A stretch of DNA of 64,000 nucleotides from Paenibacillus sp. sptzw28 (GCF_019550795.1 NZ_CP080545.1:3134001-3198000); one strand, 5' to 3'. Positions 55,211 to 62,982 are shown, counted from the stretch's first letter. A program made the numbers and translations. The notes: a model not told the origin generated them from the sequence alone.

Positions 55211-55274
55211 ATCAATGCTGATTTCCCGTTATTCGGTAGCCCTTGGCGGGTTATTCAACTATCGTTTCCGTTAG
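55211..55274 (-). repeat. Cassette-type intergenic unit 2
   Basis: Minus strand: CTAACGGAAACGATAG (55274-55259), TTGAATAA, a CCCG...CGGG fold, and a second core GAATAACGGGAAATCAGC (ending near 55215). The first core begins immediately at the edge of IS110 copy 2, which separates it from the gene it should follow (57011-57451). Confidence 0.7.
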
Positions 55275-55388
55275 AATTCCTGTGGAACGAATAATTTGGA
55301 GTTTGAATAAAAAAGAGCGCCCCTGTACGATGGGAGTACACAACGGGTCTACAGCCCTTAAAATCCCACATCAGGAGGTCACTCTACT

Positions 55389-56654
55389 ATGAAGTTTAAG
55401 GCACAAGATAAGCAAAATCAACTCATTGAAAACATTACCGCTGGTCACCTTGTCATCGGTGTAGATATCGCGCAGGAGACCCACGTTGCTAGAGCTGTAA
55501 TTTCCGCGGTATTGCCCTGGGTAATCCATTGGAATTTAGTAATGATGAAGTCGGGTTCCAATCTCTTAATCGCTGGATCCGCGACTTGCTGGCGTCGTAC
55601 AAGCTAACCAAAATAATTGTCGGTATGGAGCCGACAGGACACTACTGGCTCAGCCTCGCCCATTGGCTTCAGGACAAAGAGATCGAGGCCGTACTCGTTA
55701 ATCCTCACCTAGTCAAAAAGAATAAAGAAAACCGCGATAATACTCGATCTAAAAGCGACAAAAAGGATGCGCTTGTCATTGCAGACATGGTGAAAAACGG
55801 CTATTATTCCCCTGTCCGTTTCCATTCCACAGAATACGAAGAGCTGCGAGTCCTTATGGCAAACAGAGAAACTGTTGTTAAACGGCTTGTTAGTGCTGTG
55901 AATCAGATCCACCGCCTAAGTCGACATTGTATTCCCTGAACTTAGACAAGTCTTTAAAATCTTGACTTGCAAAGGTGCATTGACAACTCTTCGGTTGTTT
56001 CCTCTCCCCGCCGATCTATGTCAATTAGAGCCTTCTGATGTAATTGCGGGATGGAAAAAGTCCATGAAACGCCATTCAGGTGTGCGTAGGGCTAAGTTGC
56101 TCATCGATCTTGCCAAGCGAACCGTTGGTTCTAGGCAGGCAACTCTCGCTTACAAGCTCCATCTTGAGCATCTTCTTGAAGAGTATGATTTAGCAAATAC
56201 ACAGCTTCAGAGAATCGAGGCTGAAGCCAGGGACGTTCTTGGGCGTATTCCCTATGCGAGCAAAATCCTTGCTATTACGGGTGTGAGTGCTACTTCTTTA
56301 GCTGGCGTTTTGGGGGAGTCAGGTGATCTCAGCGGTTATGTTCATGGGAATACACTACTCCGTCACGCAGGCCTTAATCTAACCGAGGCCAGCTCAGGGA
56401 AATGGAAAGGCCAGATGACGCTCAGTAAACGAGGCCGCCCACGCCTTCGGCACTTCCTCTACCTAATCACGATGTGCATGGTTATGACCAACAAAGAATT
56501 TAAGGCTTTGCATAAACATAACGTACAGGTTAAAAAGCTTAAAAAAATGAAATCAATCATGAAATTATGTGGAAAGCTGGCCCGCCTTTTAGTCGGTTTG
56601 GCACGTAGTGAGGAAGCTTACAACCCAGGTAAAGTCTTTATACAGGCAGCTTAA
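55389..56654 (+). pseudogene. IS110-family transposase with two frameshifts
   Basis: The start MKFKAQDKQNQLIE behind CAGGAGG and the first catalytic Asp in HLVIGVDIAQETH are present. At about 55499-55501 one base is missing (frame change before NFRGIALGNPLEF). A second frame change lies near 55918 (QIHR to VDIVFPELRQVF). The rest is complete: GMEPTGHYW, SKSDKKDALVIADM, LRHAGLNLTEASSGKWKGQ and SKRGRPRLRHFLY. About 75% similar to copy 1 by eye. Translation cannot give an active DEDD/Ser recombinase. Confidence 0.85.
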
Positions 56655-57010
56655 AAACAACACTCACGCAAGTTGGTGCATTCGCGGGATTACAAAGAAA
56701 GCACGGAGTATCGGGATATGTTACGCAAAAGGGCTCAGACCCGTTCCGTTAGAAAGACCGACCTCCACCCCTTAGATAGGTGTAACGAAGGAATGAAAGG
56801 GCTATGACCCGCCCCGACATGGGAGCGATAATCGCTAAGGGAACCGTGGAGAATACGTGCAGCATATGGAACGAATTGGGTGAGGCTACCCCCACCTCTG
56901 TTCCCGCACACCTTCTAACGGGTCAAAAATAGCAAGCCCTGGCTCTCTTCATTCATCACCGAATCTAAAAGGGATGAAATCCTGCGAATACACGAGCTTG
57001 CGTGAGAAAA
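56655..57010 (+). ncRNA. Candidate bridge-RNA region of IS110 copy 2
   Basis: A 356-bp non-coding end shared in outline with copy 3 (63602-63966) and, for its first part, with copy 1. Conserved blocks include AAAGAAAGCACGG, CCTCCACCCCTT, GTGTAACGAAGGAATGAAAG, GACATGGGAG and GTGGAGAAT, separated by variable loops. IS1111-group members of IS110 are known to encode a guide (bridge) RNA in this long 3' end. RNA expression is inferred, not shown. Confidence 0.5.
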
Positions 57011-57451
57011 TCAAATCATATCGAGGGAGCGTAATGGAGACGGCCGACGTTGGAGATAATTATCTATCAGGGCATACATGAAGCCAACAGCTCCGAAGAT
57101 TAAAATGGAGCTGCTAATATTCAGATCGTATTCCTGAATAAAGTGATCACTGTAAAACTTATGGAATATGAAGATTCCTCCTATTCCCCCCAGTATGGAA
57201 TACAGTAGCACCCGACCAAGCGCAACGGTCACGATTTTGCTAATAACGATAGATAACGGTATTAAAATAACAGGATAGAATACAGATGCAATAAGAAACA
57301 TCATCGTGATAAAAATAAAACCTATATTACGAAGACCATAATATTCGCTTGTGGTGATTTTATATCCTTCTATTAGTTCCAAGCCCAATGCAGCAAGGCT
57401 GAACAAAATGATAAAAGATATCCATAAAATTAAGTATCTTACTATGTGCAA
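57011..57451 (-). CDS. Small polytopic membrane protein, unknown
   Basis: A 146-residue protein with four membrane helices (ILWISFIILFSLAALGLELI, FIFITMMFLIASVFYPVILI, VLLYSILGGIGGIFIF, SSILIFGAVGFMYAL). The family is not recognised. A TTG at 57451, 6 bases after AGGTGGTG, is preferred to the GTG at 57463 inside that site. Its stop codon abuts IS110 copy 2. AT-rich. Confidence 0.6.
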   Translation of the reverse strand: MHIVRYLILWISFIILFSLAALGLELIEGYKITTSEYYGLRNIGFIFITMMFLIASVFYPVILIPLSIVISKIVTVALGRVLLYSILGGIGGIFIFHKFYSDHFIQEYDLNISSSILIFGAVGFMYALIDNYLQRRPSPLRSLDMI

Positions 57452-57484
57452 AATTAACACCACCTATTTGAGCTAATCAGCCTT

Positions 57485-57561
57485 TTGTGTACCCGTTAGT
57501 CAAGAGAAGGCTGGCGATTGGCAGCCTTTATTCTTGTTCGTTGAGCTATCGTTTCCGTAAG
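57485..57561 (-). repeat. Cassette-type intergenic unit 3
   Basis: Minus strand: CTTACGGAAACGATAG (57561-57546), CTCAACG, the hairpin AAGGCTG/CAGCCTT (57507-57513 with 57522-57528), then CTTGACTAACGGGTACAC (57504-57487). It starts 5 bases after the kinase pseudogene stop and ends about 30 bases before the next gene. Confidence 0.75.
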
Positions 57562-57566
57562 TTCAA

Positions 57567-58053
57567 TCAATTTTTTAGAACCAGGTCGACCCTCTCGTTT
57601 GGCTTTTCTATATCAATATAAAAGTCTTCTGCTTTCCAATACCTATTTGTAAACTTTTCAAAATTCCTTTGAGTAGCCTGACTTTCTCGTTGAAACCTTA
57701 TCTCTCTCGGACAATCTAAATAAACCAAATAGTCGAAAAATCCTTTCCATTCTTTGCGTTGAAGAAAAATCCCATCTATAAGAATAATACATGAATCTGA
57801 AATGGTTATGTTATGTACGCTATGATTATCCAGTTCAGCGTCGAAAAATGGAAGGTGAATTTCATTGGAAGTTCTCAATTTTTCAAATAAATTTTCTTAA
57901 GCCAGTTAACATCCCATTGAAGGTAATAGTATTCGTACCAGCCAATGTTGTTTTCCCTGAACGACTTAAACCGTCAATGCCCACGACATATCGTGGTATG
58001 TTTGAACGTGAATTTACAATGGAATTTTGGATTATAATTGAGTTCACATCCAT
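57567..58053 (-). pseudogene. Uridine-kinase-like P-loop kinase, internally deleted and frameshifted
   Basis: The N-terminus has a good Walker A, VVGIDGLSRSGKTTLA, behind GGAGGTGGAAGGG. Directly after it, in another frame, comes YEYYYLQWDVNWLKKIYLK, and then in a third frame LRTSNEIHLPFFDAELDNH, DSCIILIDGIFLQRKEWKG and YLDCPREIRFQRESQ. The part between Walker A and WYEYYY (about 60 residues in relatives) is missing. A nucleoside/small-molecule kinase gene lost to deletion; a cassette gene flanked by units 3 and 4. Confidence 0.8.
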
Positions 58054-58075
58054 TTTCCCTTCCACCTCCAATATT

Positions 58076-58165
58076 GCGTAATCCTGCCAGTTACTTCAAC
58101 GATGAAGAGCAGGTCACTACCACGCCTGCTCCTATTGTAATCATTTCACTATCGTGTCCCGTTAG
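58076..58165 (-). repeat. Cassette-type intergenic unit 4
   Basis: Minus strand: CTAACGGGACACGATAG (58165-58149), TGAAATG, a hairpin GAGCAGG/CCTGCTC (58107-58113 with 58125-58131), then TTGAAGTAACTGGCAGGATT and ACGC (to 58076). It starts 18 bases after the stop of the gene at 58184 and ends 23 bases before the kinase start. Confidence 0.8.
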
Positions 58166-58183
58166 TGGAATAAAAAAATCACT

Positions 58184-59032
58184 TTATACAACTGTATTAC
58201 TTATAATCGTCAGAAAACCGTTCTTTGCAGCGGTATATATTAACAGATCAATGGATTGTCTTGCAGTATCGCTAAACAAATACCACTCATCTTTAGATAC
58301 GTCATGAATCAAAATCTCTGGGTATCCTGTTAAAAGTTCAGATGGAAAAGAACGAAGTAAAGAATATACATCAAAACGAACTAAGCTGTTCCCTTTTTGG
58401 TCTAGAAAATCATATTGTGCATTTTTATAATAAGACCCAAGTGTGTCAATAGTGGGGCTCCAAGAGTAGTTTGCAGGTTCTTCTACCTTTTCACCTTTGT
58501 TTTCTACAAAAATATTATAAATTGTTTCGTTATATGCATTTCCATTAATTTGCTGAACTACGCCGCCCATAGTCATATGGTATTCTTGTTGCAATGCTTT
58601 TACTTGTACTCCGTCTATGAACAATGGTTCAGTATCGACAATCACTGTAAAGTTGCTGTAATTAACATTGCATCCAAACGTCTCTGCAATAAAACGAAGT
58701 GGAACAAATATGCGATTATTTTTCATGTATGGTTTTACATCAAGCAGCATCTTTTCCCCGTTCTTCACCGCTGTACTACTGTTCAGTTTTAAGAATACTT
58801 TCATATCGCTTTTAGCGAGAATAACCTCGGAATTGGACCATTCGACGCTAGCCCCCAAATTTTCACTAATAACACGTAAAGGTACCATTGTACGTTTGTT
58901 CTTAATTTCGGGCTTCACATCGGATGCAATAGCAACACCGTCAACTTTGATTTGAATTTCTGCTGCATAAGTAGTTGACGATGAAATAAATAGAAAGATT
59001 GCAAGAAAAACCCCAAAGAATGCTTTTTTCAT
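58184..59032 (-). CDS. Secreted protein with copper amine oxidase N-terminal-like domains
   Basis: A 282-residue protein with a signal peptide (1-24). Residues 25-140 show the two halves of the Cu_amine_oxidN1 domain typical of Paenibacillus secreted proteins: IQIKVDGVAIASDVKPEI, TMVPLRVISENLGASVEW, and RIFVPLRFIAETFGCNVNY. The C-terminal half is unassigned. These domains are thought to bind to the cell surface or ligands; no oxidase domain is present. AAGGAG lies before the ATG. It is bounded by units 4 and 5. Confidence 0.8.
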   Translation of the reverse strand: MKKAFFGVFLAIFLFISSSTTYAAEIQIKVDGVAIASDVKPEIKNKRTMVPLRVISENLGASVEWSNSEVILAKSDMKVFLKLNSSTAVKNGEKMLLDVKPYMKNNRIFVPLRFIAETFGCNVNYSNFTVIVDTEPLFIDGVQVKALQQEYHMTMGGVVQQINGNAYNETIYNIFVENKGEKVEEPANYSWSPTIDTLGSYYKNAQYDFLDQKGNSLVRFDVYSLLRSFPSELLTGYPEILIHDVSKDEWYLFSDTARQSIDLLIYTAAKNGFLTIISNTVV

Positions 59033-59111
59033 AAATTATAGCTCCTTTTTTGGTTAAACTTAGTGCACAGTAACTCTCCACCATATTAAGACGTAACTGG
59101 ATAAAATTTGT

Positions 59112-59202
59112 TGCGCTTTCCTGCCAGTTAGTTGAGCGATCAGCTAAGTAACGCAGAAAAAGCGATGGATCCGATCCATCGCCGCGTTCTTGTAACCGTT
59201 AG
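59112..59202 (-). repeat. Cassette-type intergenic unit 5
   Basis: Minus strand: a reduced first core CTAACGGTTAC (59202-59192), a hairpin GCGATGGAT/ATCCATCGC (59162-59170 with 59174-59182) followed by TTTTTC, then GCTCAACTAACTGGCAGG and AAAGCGCA (to 59112). It starts 12 bases after the stop of the gene at 59215. Confidence 0.75.
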
Positions 59203-59214
59203 AGCATTAAAAAA

Positions 59215-60111
59215 TTACCATTGGGCTTCAAGATGTAGAATCTTAGATTTCGGGTGAAAGAAAACAAATAAGTGACCACAATCCCCGAAATTAAGAAAAT
59301 CATAATCACTTAAAGTGGTCTTTATTTCCGAATCGGAATTAATGGTGCAGACAAACTTCATCCTTTCACCAGTTTTCGGACATATAGGAATATTTGGCGC
59401 CTGATACCATAGTGGAACGCCGCATAACATCAAATCACTTGTTTCCATAAATCTCTCCATATCAATATGTGAGGTGGATCTGTACCTCTTTTCAAGAAAA
59501 TGAATTGGATAGGAATAATCAGAATCAGGAAAATCCAATTCATCGGGGAACGGATCAACATCAGACGGTAATTGATAATTAAAAGTATCTGGGTTTAGAA
59601 TAATCGGTTTATTGGGATCCGAATAATCGAGAAATAAACGACTACCAAATTGATGCAGTGGAAAGGCAATATGCAACTTTGGAAGGTTAAGCCACTGAAA
59701 GAAAGGATCTCGTGCATCAAGTGTACCTATAAAATGAAATTGGTTTTTAACATCTTGGGTTTCTGGCAAAATAAACTCCTCGGGTTTTCTCCCGCCAATC
59801 ACATGTAGGCCTTCAGCATCTTTCTCCAGAAAAAAAATCGCATGATCCTCCCAATCCCTAATGGGTAAATCAAAGCTATCCTGCTGTAGTAGTTCTTCTT
59901 CAAACTCACCATCAGCCGTTAAACATCTTTCATACAATTCACAACACTTATTATTTTCAATTGTCAATCTTAGTCCTCTTTGAGCTGTGCAGAAAAAATC
60001 AAATGCTTCTTCGTCTACCCCATGCGTGAGAAGGAACGATGTTGCAGATTCATGATCATTGAAATCGACTTCCCAGCCGCCTAAAAACCTGTCTACTTGC
60101 TTATTGTGCAT
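59215..60111 (-). CDS. Hypothetical protein, possibly DUF1963/YwqG-like
   Basis: A 298-residue soluble acidic protein rich in aromatic residues. The end PICPKTGERMKFVCTIN and GDCGHLFVFFHPKSKILH resembles the end of DUF1963-type (YwqG) proteins, which have Cys-containing strand pairs and unknown function; this match is tentative. ATG 60111 is 8 bases after AGGAGG and is chosen over an upstream GTG. It is an apparently intact cassette gene between unit 5 and the IS3 element. Confidence 0.55.
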   Translation of the reverse strand: MHNKQVDRFLGGWEVDFNDHESATSFLLTHGVDEEAFDFFCTAQRGLRLTIENNKCCELYERCLTADGEFEEELLQQDSFDLPIRDWEDHAIFFLEKDAEGLHVIGGRKPEEFILPETQDVKNQFHFIGTLDARDPFFQWLNLPKLHIAFPLHQFGSRLFLDYSDPNKPIILNPDTFNYQLPSDVDPFPDELDFPDSDYSYPIHFLEKRYRSTSHIDMERFMETSDLMLCGVPLWYQAPNIPICPKTGERMKFVCTINSDSEIKTTLSDYDFLNFGDCGHLFVFFHPKSKILHLEAQW

Positions 60112-60222
60112 GTATTGCACCTCCTACCCATCATCTTTTCCCGAGAGTATTAAAAACACACATTTATAAAAAGTTACTGTATGCACCGCTGTCAATAGAA
60201 TGGACACATAGAATCGAGAGGA

Positions 60223-61044
60223 TTACGCTGCAGATCGGTACTGACGTTCGTGCTGGTTAGGTGTTTTGTAGCCGATGGATGAATGGATTCGTTTTCCGTT
60301 GTAGAAGCATGTAATATACTCAAAAATTGCTTTTTTGGCTTGCGAGCGAGTCTTGAATTTCTCCAAGTAAATGAGTTCTTTCTTTAGCACACTGTGGAAG
60401 GATTCGATGCACGCATTGTCATAGCAGTTACCCTTGCGGCTCATACTGCCTTGCATCTGGTATTTATCCAGTCGCGCTTGATAGTCAAGCGAAGCATACT
60501 GGCTGCCGCGATCAGAATGATGCAGGACGGGACCGTTAGTTCTCTGAAGGCTATAGGCCCGGTCAAGCGCTTTTAGGACAAGGTCCTTGGTCATGCGATC
60601 ATCCATGTGGAATCCGACGATCTTTCGGCTGTATAAATCCATAATACTGGCCAGATAAAGCCAGCCCTCGCTTGTCGGGACATAGGTAATATCGGCCACC
60701 CATTTACTATTGGGGGCATCTGCAGAAAACTGTCGGTCCAACACATTGTCTTGAACCGGGAGATTGTGCTTGGAGTTGGTCGTTGCTTTGTATTTCTTAA
60801 CGGTCCGGGATTTCAAGCCCAGTTCCTTCATGATCCGCGCAACCGTCTTTCCTGATACATGAACACCTTGCTGTTCCAGCGACTCCTTGATCTTCCGGCT
60901 ACCGTACAGACGGCGGGAGTTTAAGAAAACCTGGCGGATGCACTGCTCCAACTTTTTTCGACGTGTACTCCGCTTGGTTTGCTTGTCTTTATTTTTCTGC
61001 CATGCATAGTAGCCGCTTCGAGAAACGTCAAATTGAGCACACAT
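60223..61044 (-). CDS. IS3-family transposase OrfB (DDE integrase)
   Basis: A 273-residue integrase-core protein starting within the fused product. N-terminal HTH_21 region SRSGYYAWQKNKDKQT and RRLYGSRKIKESLEQQG; rve domain with the DDE residues in KWVADITYVPTSEGWLYLAS, LHHSDRGSQYAS and NACIESFHSVLKKELIY. It is normally made as OrfAB by a -1 shift at the A-AAA-AAG site in orfA (about 61125-61131); the shifted frame runs through KGYALLCKRPALIYSFIHDH into this protein. Confidence 0.93.
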   Translation of the reverse strand: MCAQFDVSRSGYYAWQKNKDKQTKRSTRRKKLEQCIRQVFLNSRRLYGSRKIKESLEQQGVHVSGKTVARIMKELGLKSRTVKKYKATTNSKHNLPVQDNVLDRQFSADAPNSKWVADITYVPTSEGWLYLASIMDLYSRKIVGFHMDDRMTKDLVLKALDRAYSLQRTNGPVLHHSDRGSQYASLDYQARLDKYQMQGSMSRKGNCYDNACIESFHSVLKKELIYLEKFKTRSQAKKAIFEYITCFYNGKRIHSSIGYKTPNQHERQYRSAA

Positions 61045-61091
61045 CTTTGCGACACGGAGCTTGAAGCGATGATCATGAATGAAGGAATAGA

Positions 61092-61388
61092 TCAGCGCCG
61101 GTCTTTTGCAAAGTAGTGCATAGCCTTTTTTAAGATCTCGTTTTCCTCTTCCAGGTCGCGAATACGCTTCTGAAGTTCACGCGCTGCTTTCTCATCGGGC
61201 TTTAGATTTCCACTCCCAGGAAAGGCCTGTTTGCCTTCCTGTTTAAATTCTGACATCCAGCGATACAGGGTATTCTCACTGATGCCGAGCTCGCGGGCTA
61301 CCTGCGCCACCGGCTTCCCTTCCTCTTGGATCATTCGGATCGTTTGTATCTTGAAGTCTCTATCGTATTTTTTCGTCATGTTCGACAC
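61092..61388 (-). CDS. IS3-family transposase OrfA (helix-turn-helix)
   Basis: A 98-residue HTH_Tnp_1 protein: KYDRDFKIQTIRMIQEEGKP, VAQVARELGISENTLYRWMS and a C-terminal leucine-zipper-like REVE segment (ELQKRIRDLEEENEILKKAM). It binds the element ends and regulates transposition. It ends just after the slippery A6G sequence. Confidence 0.93.
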   Translation of the reverse strand: MSNMTKKYDRDFKIQTIRMIQEEGKPVAQVARELGISENTLYRWMSEFKQEGKQAFPGSGNLKPDEKAARELQKRIRDLEEENEILKKAMHYFAKDRR

Positions 61389-61405
61389 CTCGAATGGATT
61401 TGATT

Positions 61406-61996
61406 TTATTCTCGCATTCTCGGTTCTTCGTGTCCACTTTCTAGTCTAGCAACAACTATATCTGGACAAAATTCATAAATTTCTTGTGCAAAAGATTTTA
61501 AATCGTTATCGTTTGGTATGACCTTAAAGTGTACTTCAACCCAGTCATAATCTGCCCCGATAATAGTAAAAGGATATTTTTTGTTCCATTCCTTTAGTTT
61601 GTCAATTACATCATCGTTTCCTATATCATAATTGTCACCATTTGTTTGTTGAATTTTAAGAATCTCAAACTGGTCATCCCCTTTTATTACACCTACCTTA
61701 CAAATTTTATTATTTGTGTGCTCGCTAATAAAGACTGAGTATTCTAAAGGTCTAAGTTTAGATTGAAGTTGAATGACTAACTTTTCAGCTTCGTTCTTAG
61801 ATGTGGAGAAGGAAATCCCTTCAACCTCTATTTCACCTTCATTATATAAATTTCTTACAGTTAAATGCTGATAGTTGTTATTAGATACGTGCTTAACAAT
61901 ATCTAATACGTCATGACTAAATCCCATTTCTTTTGCAATATCATCGCCAAGTACATCTCTTTTTTTCCCGAATCCAAAAATCTTCTTCCAACCCAT
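61406..61996 (-). pseudogene. DUF4253 protein, 3' end replaced by IS3 sequence
   Basis: The first about 185 codons are a good DUF4253 protein (FGFGKKRDVLGDDIAKEMGF, YPFTIIGADYDWVEVHFKVI, SFAQEIYEFCPDIV). Relatives continue after FCPDIV with a short conserved end (like QGVGSVEALA); here the frame reads VARLESGHEEPRMRE out of the IS3 end at 61448. The original end is not recognisable on the other side of the IS. Start ATG 61996 follows GTGAGGA. Cassette-type gene. Confidence 0.7.
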
Positions 61997-62019
61997 TTTC
62001 GGTTTCCTCACTTAATAGC

Positions 62020-62304
62020 ACCCCAGCATGTATCGTGCCACAAAATCATCCATCTCTAAGCTCCAAGCCTTCATGGGGCTTTTTCGAGTTAATTTGCCCA
62101 AGCATTATCCCCTTCGGCTTCACTTTCACGATGCGGTAGGATTCATTTTCATTACGGCCTGCAGATTTGCTTCACCGCGCAGAGCGCGACTTTTCACAGG
62201 GCTTCAACCGCCGGATTTCGCCGACGTCTGCCTGCTAGCTACGGGGCGGCTTGGTCCCTACCCCGACTGAACTTTCATCAGTAAGTTGTGCCTAGCTTGG
62301 CTAG
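62020..62304. repeat. Non-coding element, possibly a dispersed repeat or structured RNA
   Basis: About 285 bp between the DUF4253 gene and unit 6. It contains the hairpin GCCTAGC-TTG-GCTAGGC (62289-62305) and a stretch open in several frames (an 80-codon plus frame and SYRIVKVKPKGIMLGQIN on the minus), neither with a ribosome binding site. I recall near-identical spurious translations in many Bacillus genomes, which suggests a multi-copy element; not verified. No transposase is present. Confidence 0.4.
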
Positions 62305-62380
62305 GCGCGCACTGCCCGTTAGCGGAGTGAAGCTGTCGATTGATCCGCGGCAGCTTCATTGAGCTCTTGTTATCCGATAG
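62305..62380 (-). repeat. Cassette-type intergenic unit 6
   Basis: Minus strand: a diverged first core CTATCGGATAACAAGAG (62380-62364), CTCAAT, the hairpin TGAAGCTG/CAGCTTCA (62328-62335 with 62351-62358), then CGCTAACGGGCAGTGCGCGC (to 62305). It starts 23 bases after the stop of the small membrane gene. Confidence 0.75.
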
Positions 62381-62403
62381 TGAATTCTCCTCAGTAAAGT
62401 AGT

Positions 62404-62616
62404 CTATTTATCCGAATCCCTTTTATTTAATAATCTTACTCCAATTAACAAAGGAATTATTAGAAAAATAAAAACTACAGATGGAATTTGTCCAGACCAC
62501 CCTCCAAAATTCCCATCGATTTCATCCACATTCTGTGACATTTTAGCCAGAGTAAATATTATCGCTGCAGTTAAACATGAAAAGCCCATGAGTAATAACC
62601 CCGCTAGTCTATTCAT
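62404..62616 (-). CDS. Small two-helix membrane protein, unknown
   Basis: A 70-residue protein with two membrane helices (LAGLLLMGFSCLTAAIIFTL and IPSVVFIFLIIPLLIGVRLL) joined by an acidic loop, and a charged C-terminus. GAGGTGATTTA precedes the ATG. The family is not recognised. It is a complete single-gene cassette between units 6 and 7. Confidence 0.6.
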   Translation of the reverse strand: MNRLAGLLLMGFSCLTAAIIFTLAKMSQNVDEIDGNFGGWSGQIPSVVFIFLIIPLLIGVRLLNKRDSDK

Positions 62617-62676
62617 TAAATCACCTCACGCTCTTTCCGTCTCAATTTATTCTTTTACGTTCCAATACTTGGAAAG

Positions 62677-62765
62677 TTGCGCTATGCTGCCCGTTCAATA
62701 AAAAACCAGGGAGCAGCTGCCGCGGCAATCTACTCCCTGTTTATTACGCTATCGTTATCCGTTAG
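62677..62765 (-). repeat. Cassette-type intergenic unit 7 (most regular)
   Basis: Minus strand: CTAACGGATAACGATAG (62765-62749), CGTAATAAA, the hairpin CAGGGAG/CTCCCTG (62707-62713 with 62733-62739) with a T-rich tail GGTTTTTT, then ATTGAACGGGCAGCATAGCG and CA (to 62677). This is the clearest example of the two-core layout. Confidence 0.8.
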
Positions 62766-62815
62766 CTTAATCTTCTTCCGATACTACTTGAAATTTGATA
62801 AAAGCTCACCCTTGA

Positions 62816-62887
62816 TTATTTAAAGTTTGGATTTGTAACTACTTTTAATTGATCACCTATTTTTTCACAGTCAGGTGAGGACTCTTA
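62816..62887 (-). pseudogene. 3' remnant of a lost cassette gene
   Basis: An open frame of 22 codons, ESSPDCEKIGDQLKVVTNP then NFK and a stop at 62816, with no start. It lies where a gene would be expected between cwlJ and unit 7. A hairpin AAGAAG/CTTCTT at about 62890-62909 may end cwlJ transcription. Confidence 0.4.
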
Positions 62888-62982
62888 TCAAGAAGAGGCT
62901 GTGCTTCTTTTAAGGCAACTTTTCGTAGTCGATGGCATACCAGGCATTGAATGCCTTATGGCATTCGCCCTTATAAAGCTTT

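Larger units (their letters stand above)
55275..57010 (+). mobile_element. IS110-family element, copy 2
   Basis: About 1.74 kb: a 5' region of 114 bp, the transposase pseudogene, and 356 bp of 3' non-coding DNA. The right end was placed by comparison with copy 3 (both end in a GAAATCCTGCGAATA ... GTGAGAAAA stretch); the left end is the base after the unit-2 core. No target-site duplication is evident, as usual for this family. It sits between the stop codon of the 57011 gene and its repeat unit. Confidence 0.75.
60190..61448 (-). mobile_element. IS3-family (IS150 group) insertion sequence
   Basis: About 1.26 kb with imperfect terminal inverted repeats: TGTCAATAGAATGGACAC at the left end against the complement of GTGTCCACTTTCTAGTCTA at the right end. 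It carries orfA and orfB with a canonical frameshift site. Both reading frames are undamaged, so it may be active. It runs into the 3' end of the DUF4253 gene. Confidence 0.85.

Noticed and set aside
58415..58955. Plus-strand frames of 125 and 95 codons opposite the secreted copper-amine-oxidase-domain gene
   Set aside because: Antisense to a gene with signal peptide, domain match and ribosome binding site; no supporting signals of their own.
62028..62270. 80-codon plus-strand frame in the element beside unit 6
   Set aside because: No ribosome binding site, overlaps other open frames on both strands, and looks like the spurious translation of a repeated non-coding element.
54432..62765. Classical integron attC sites
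   Set aside because: The cores contain GTTAG on the plus strand but not the full RYYYAAC/GTTRRRY pair with paired inner boxes, and no IntI is present; a distinct cassette-like unit is the safer description.
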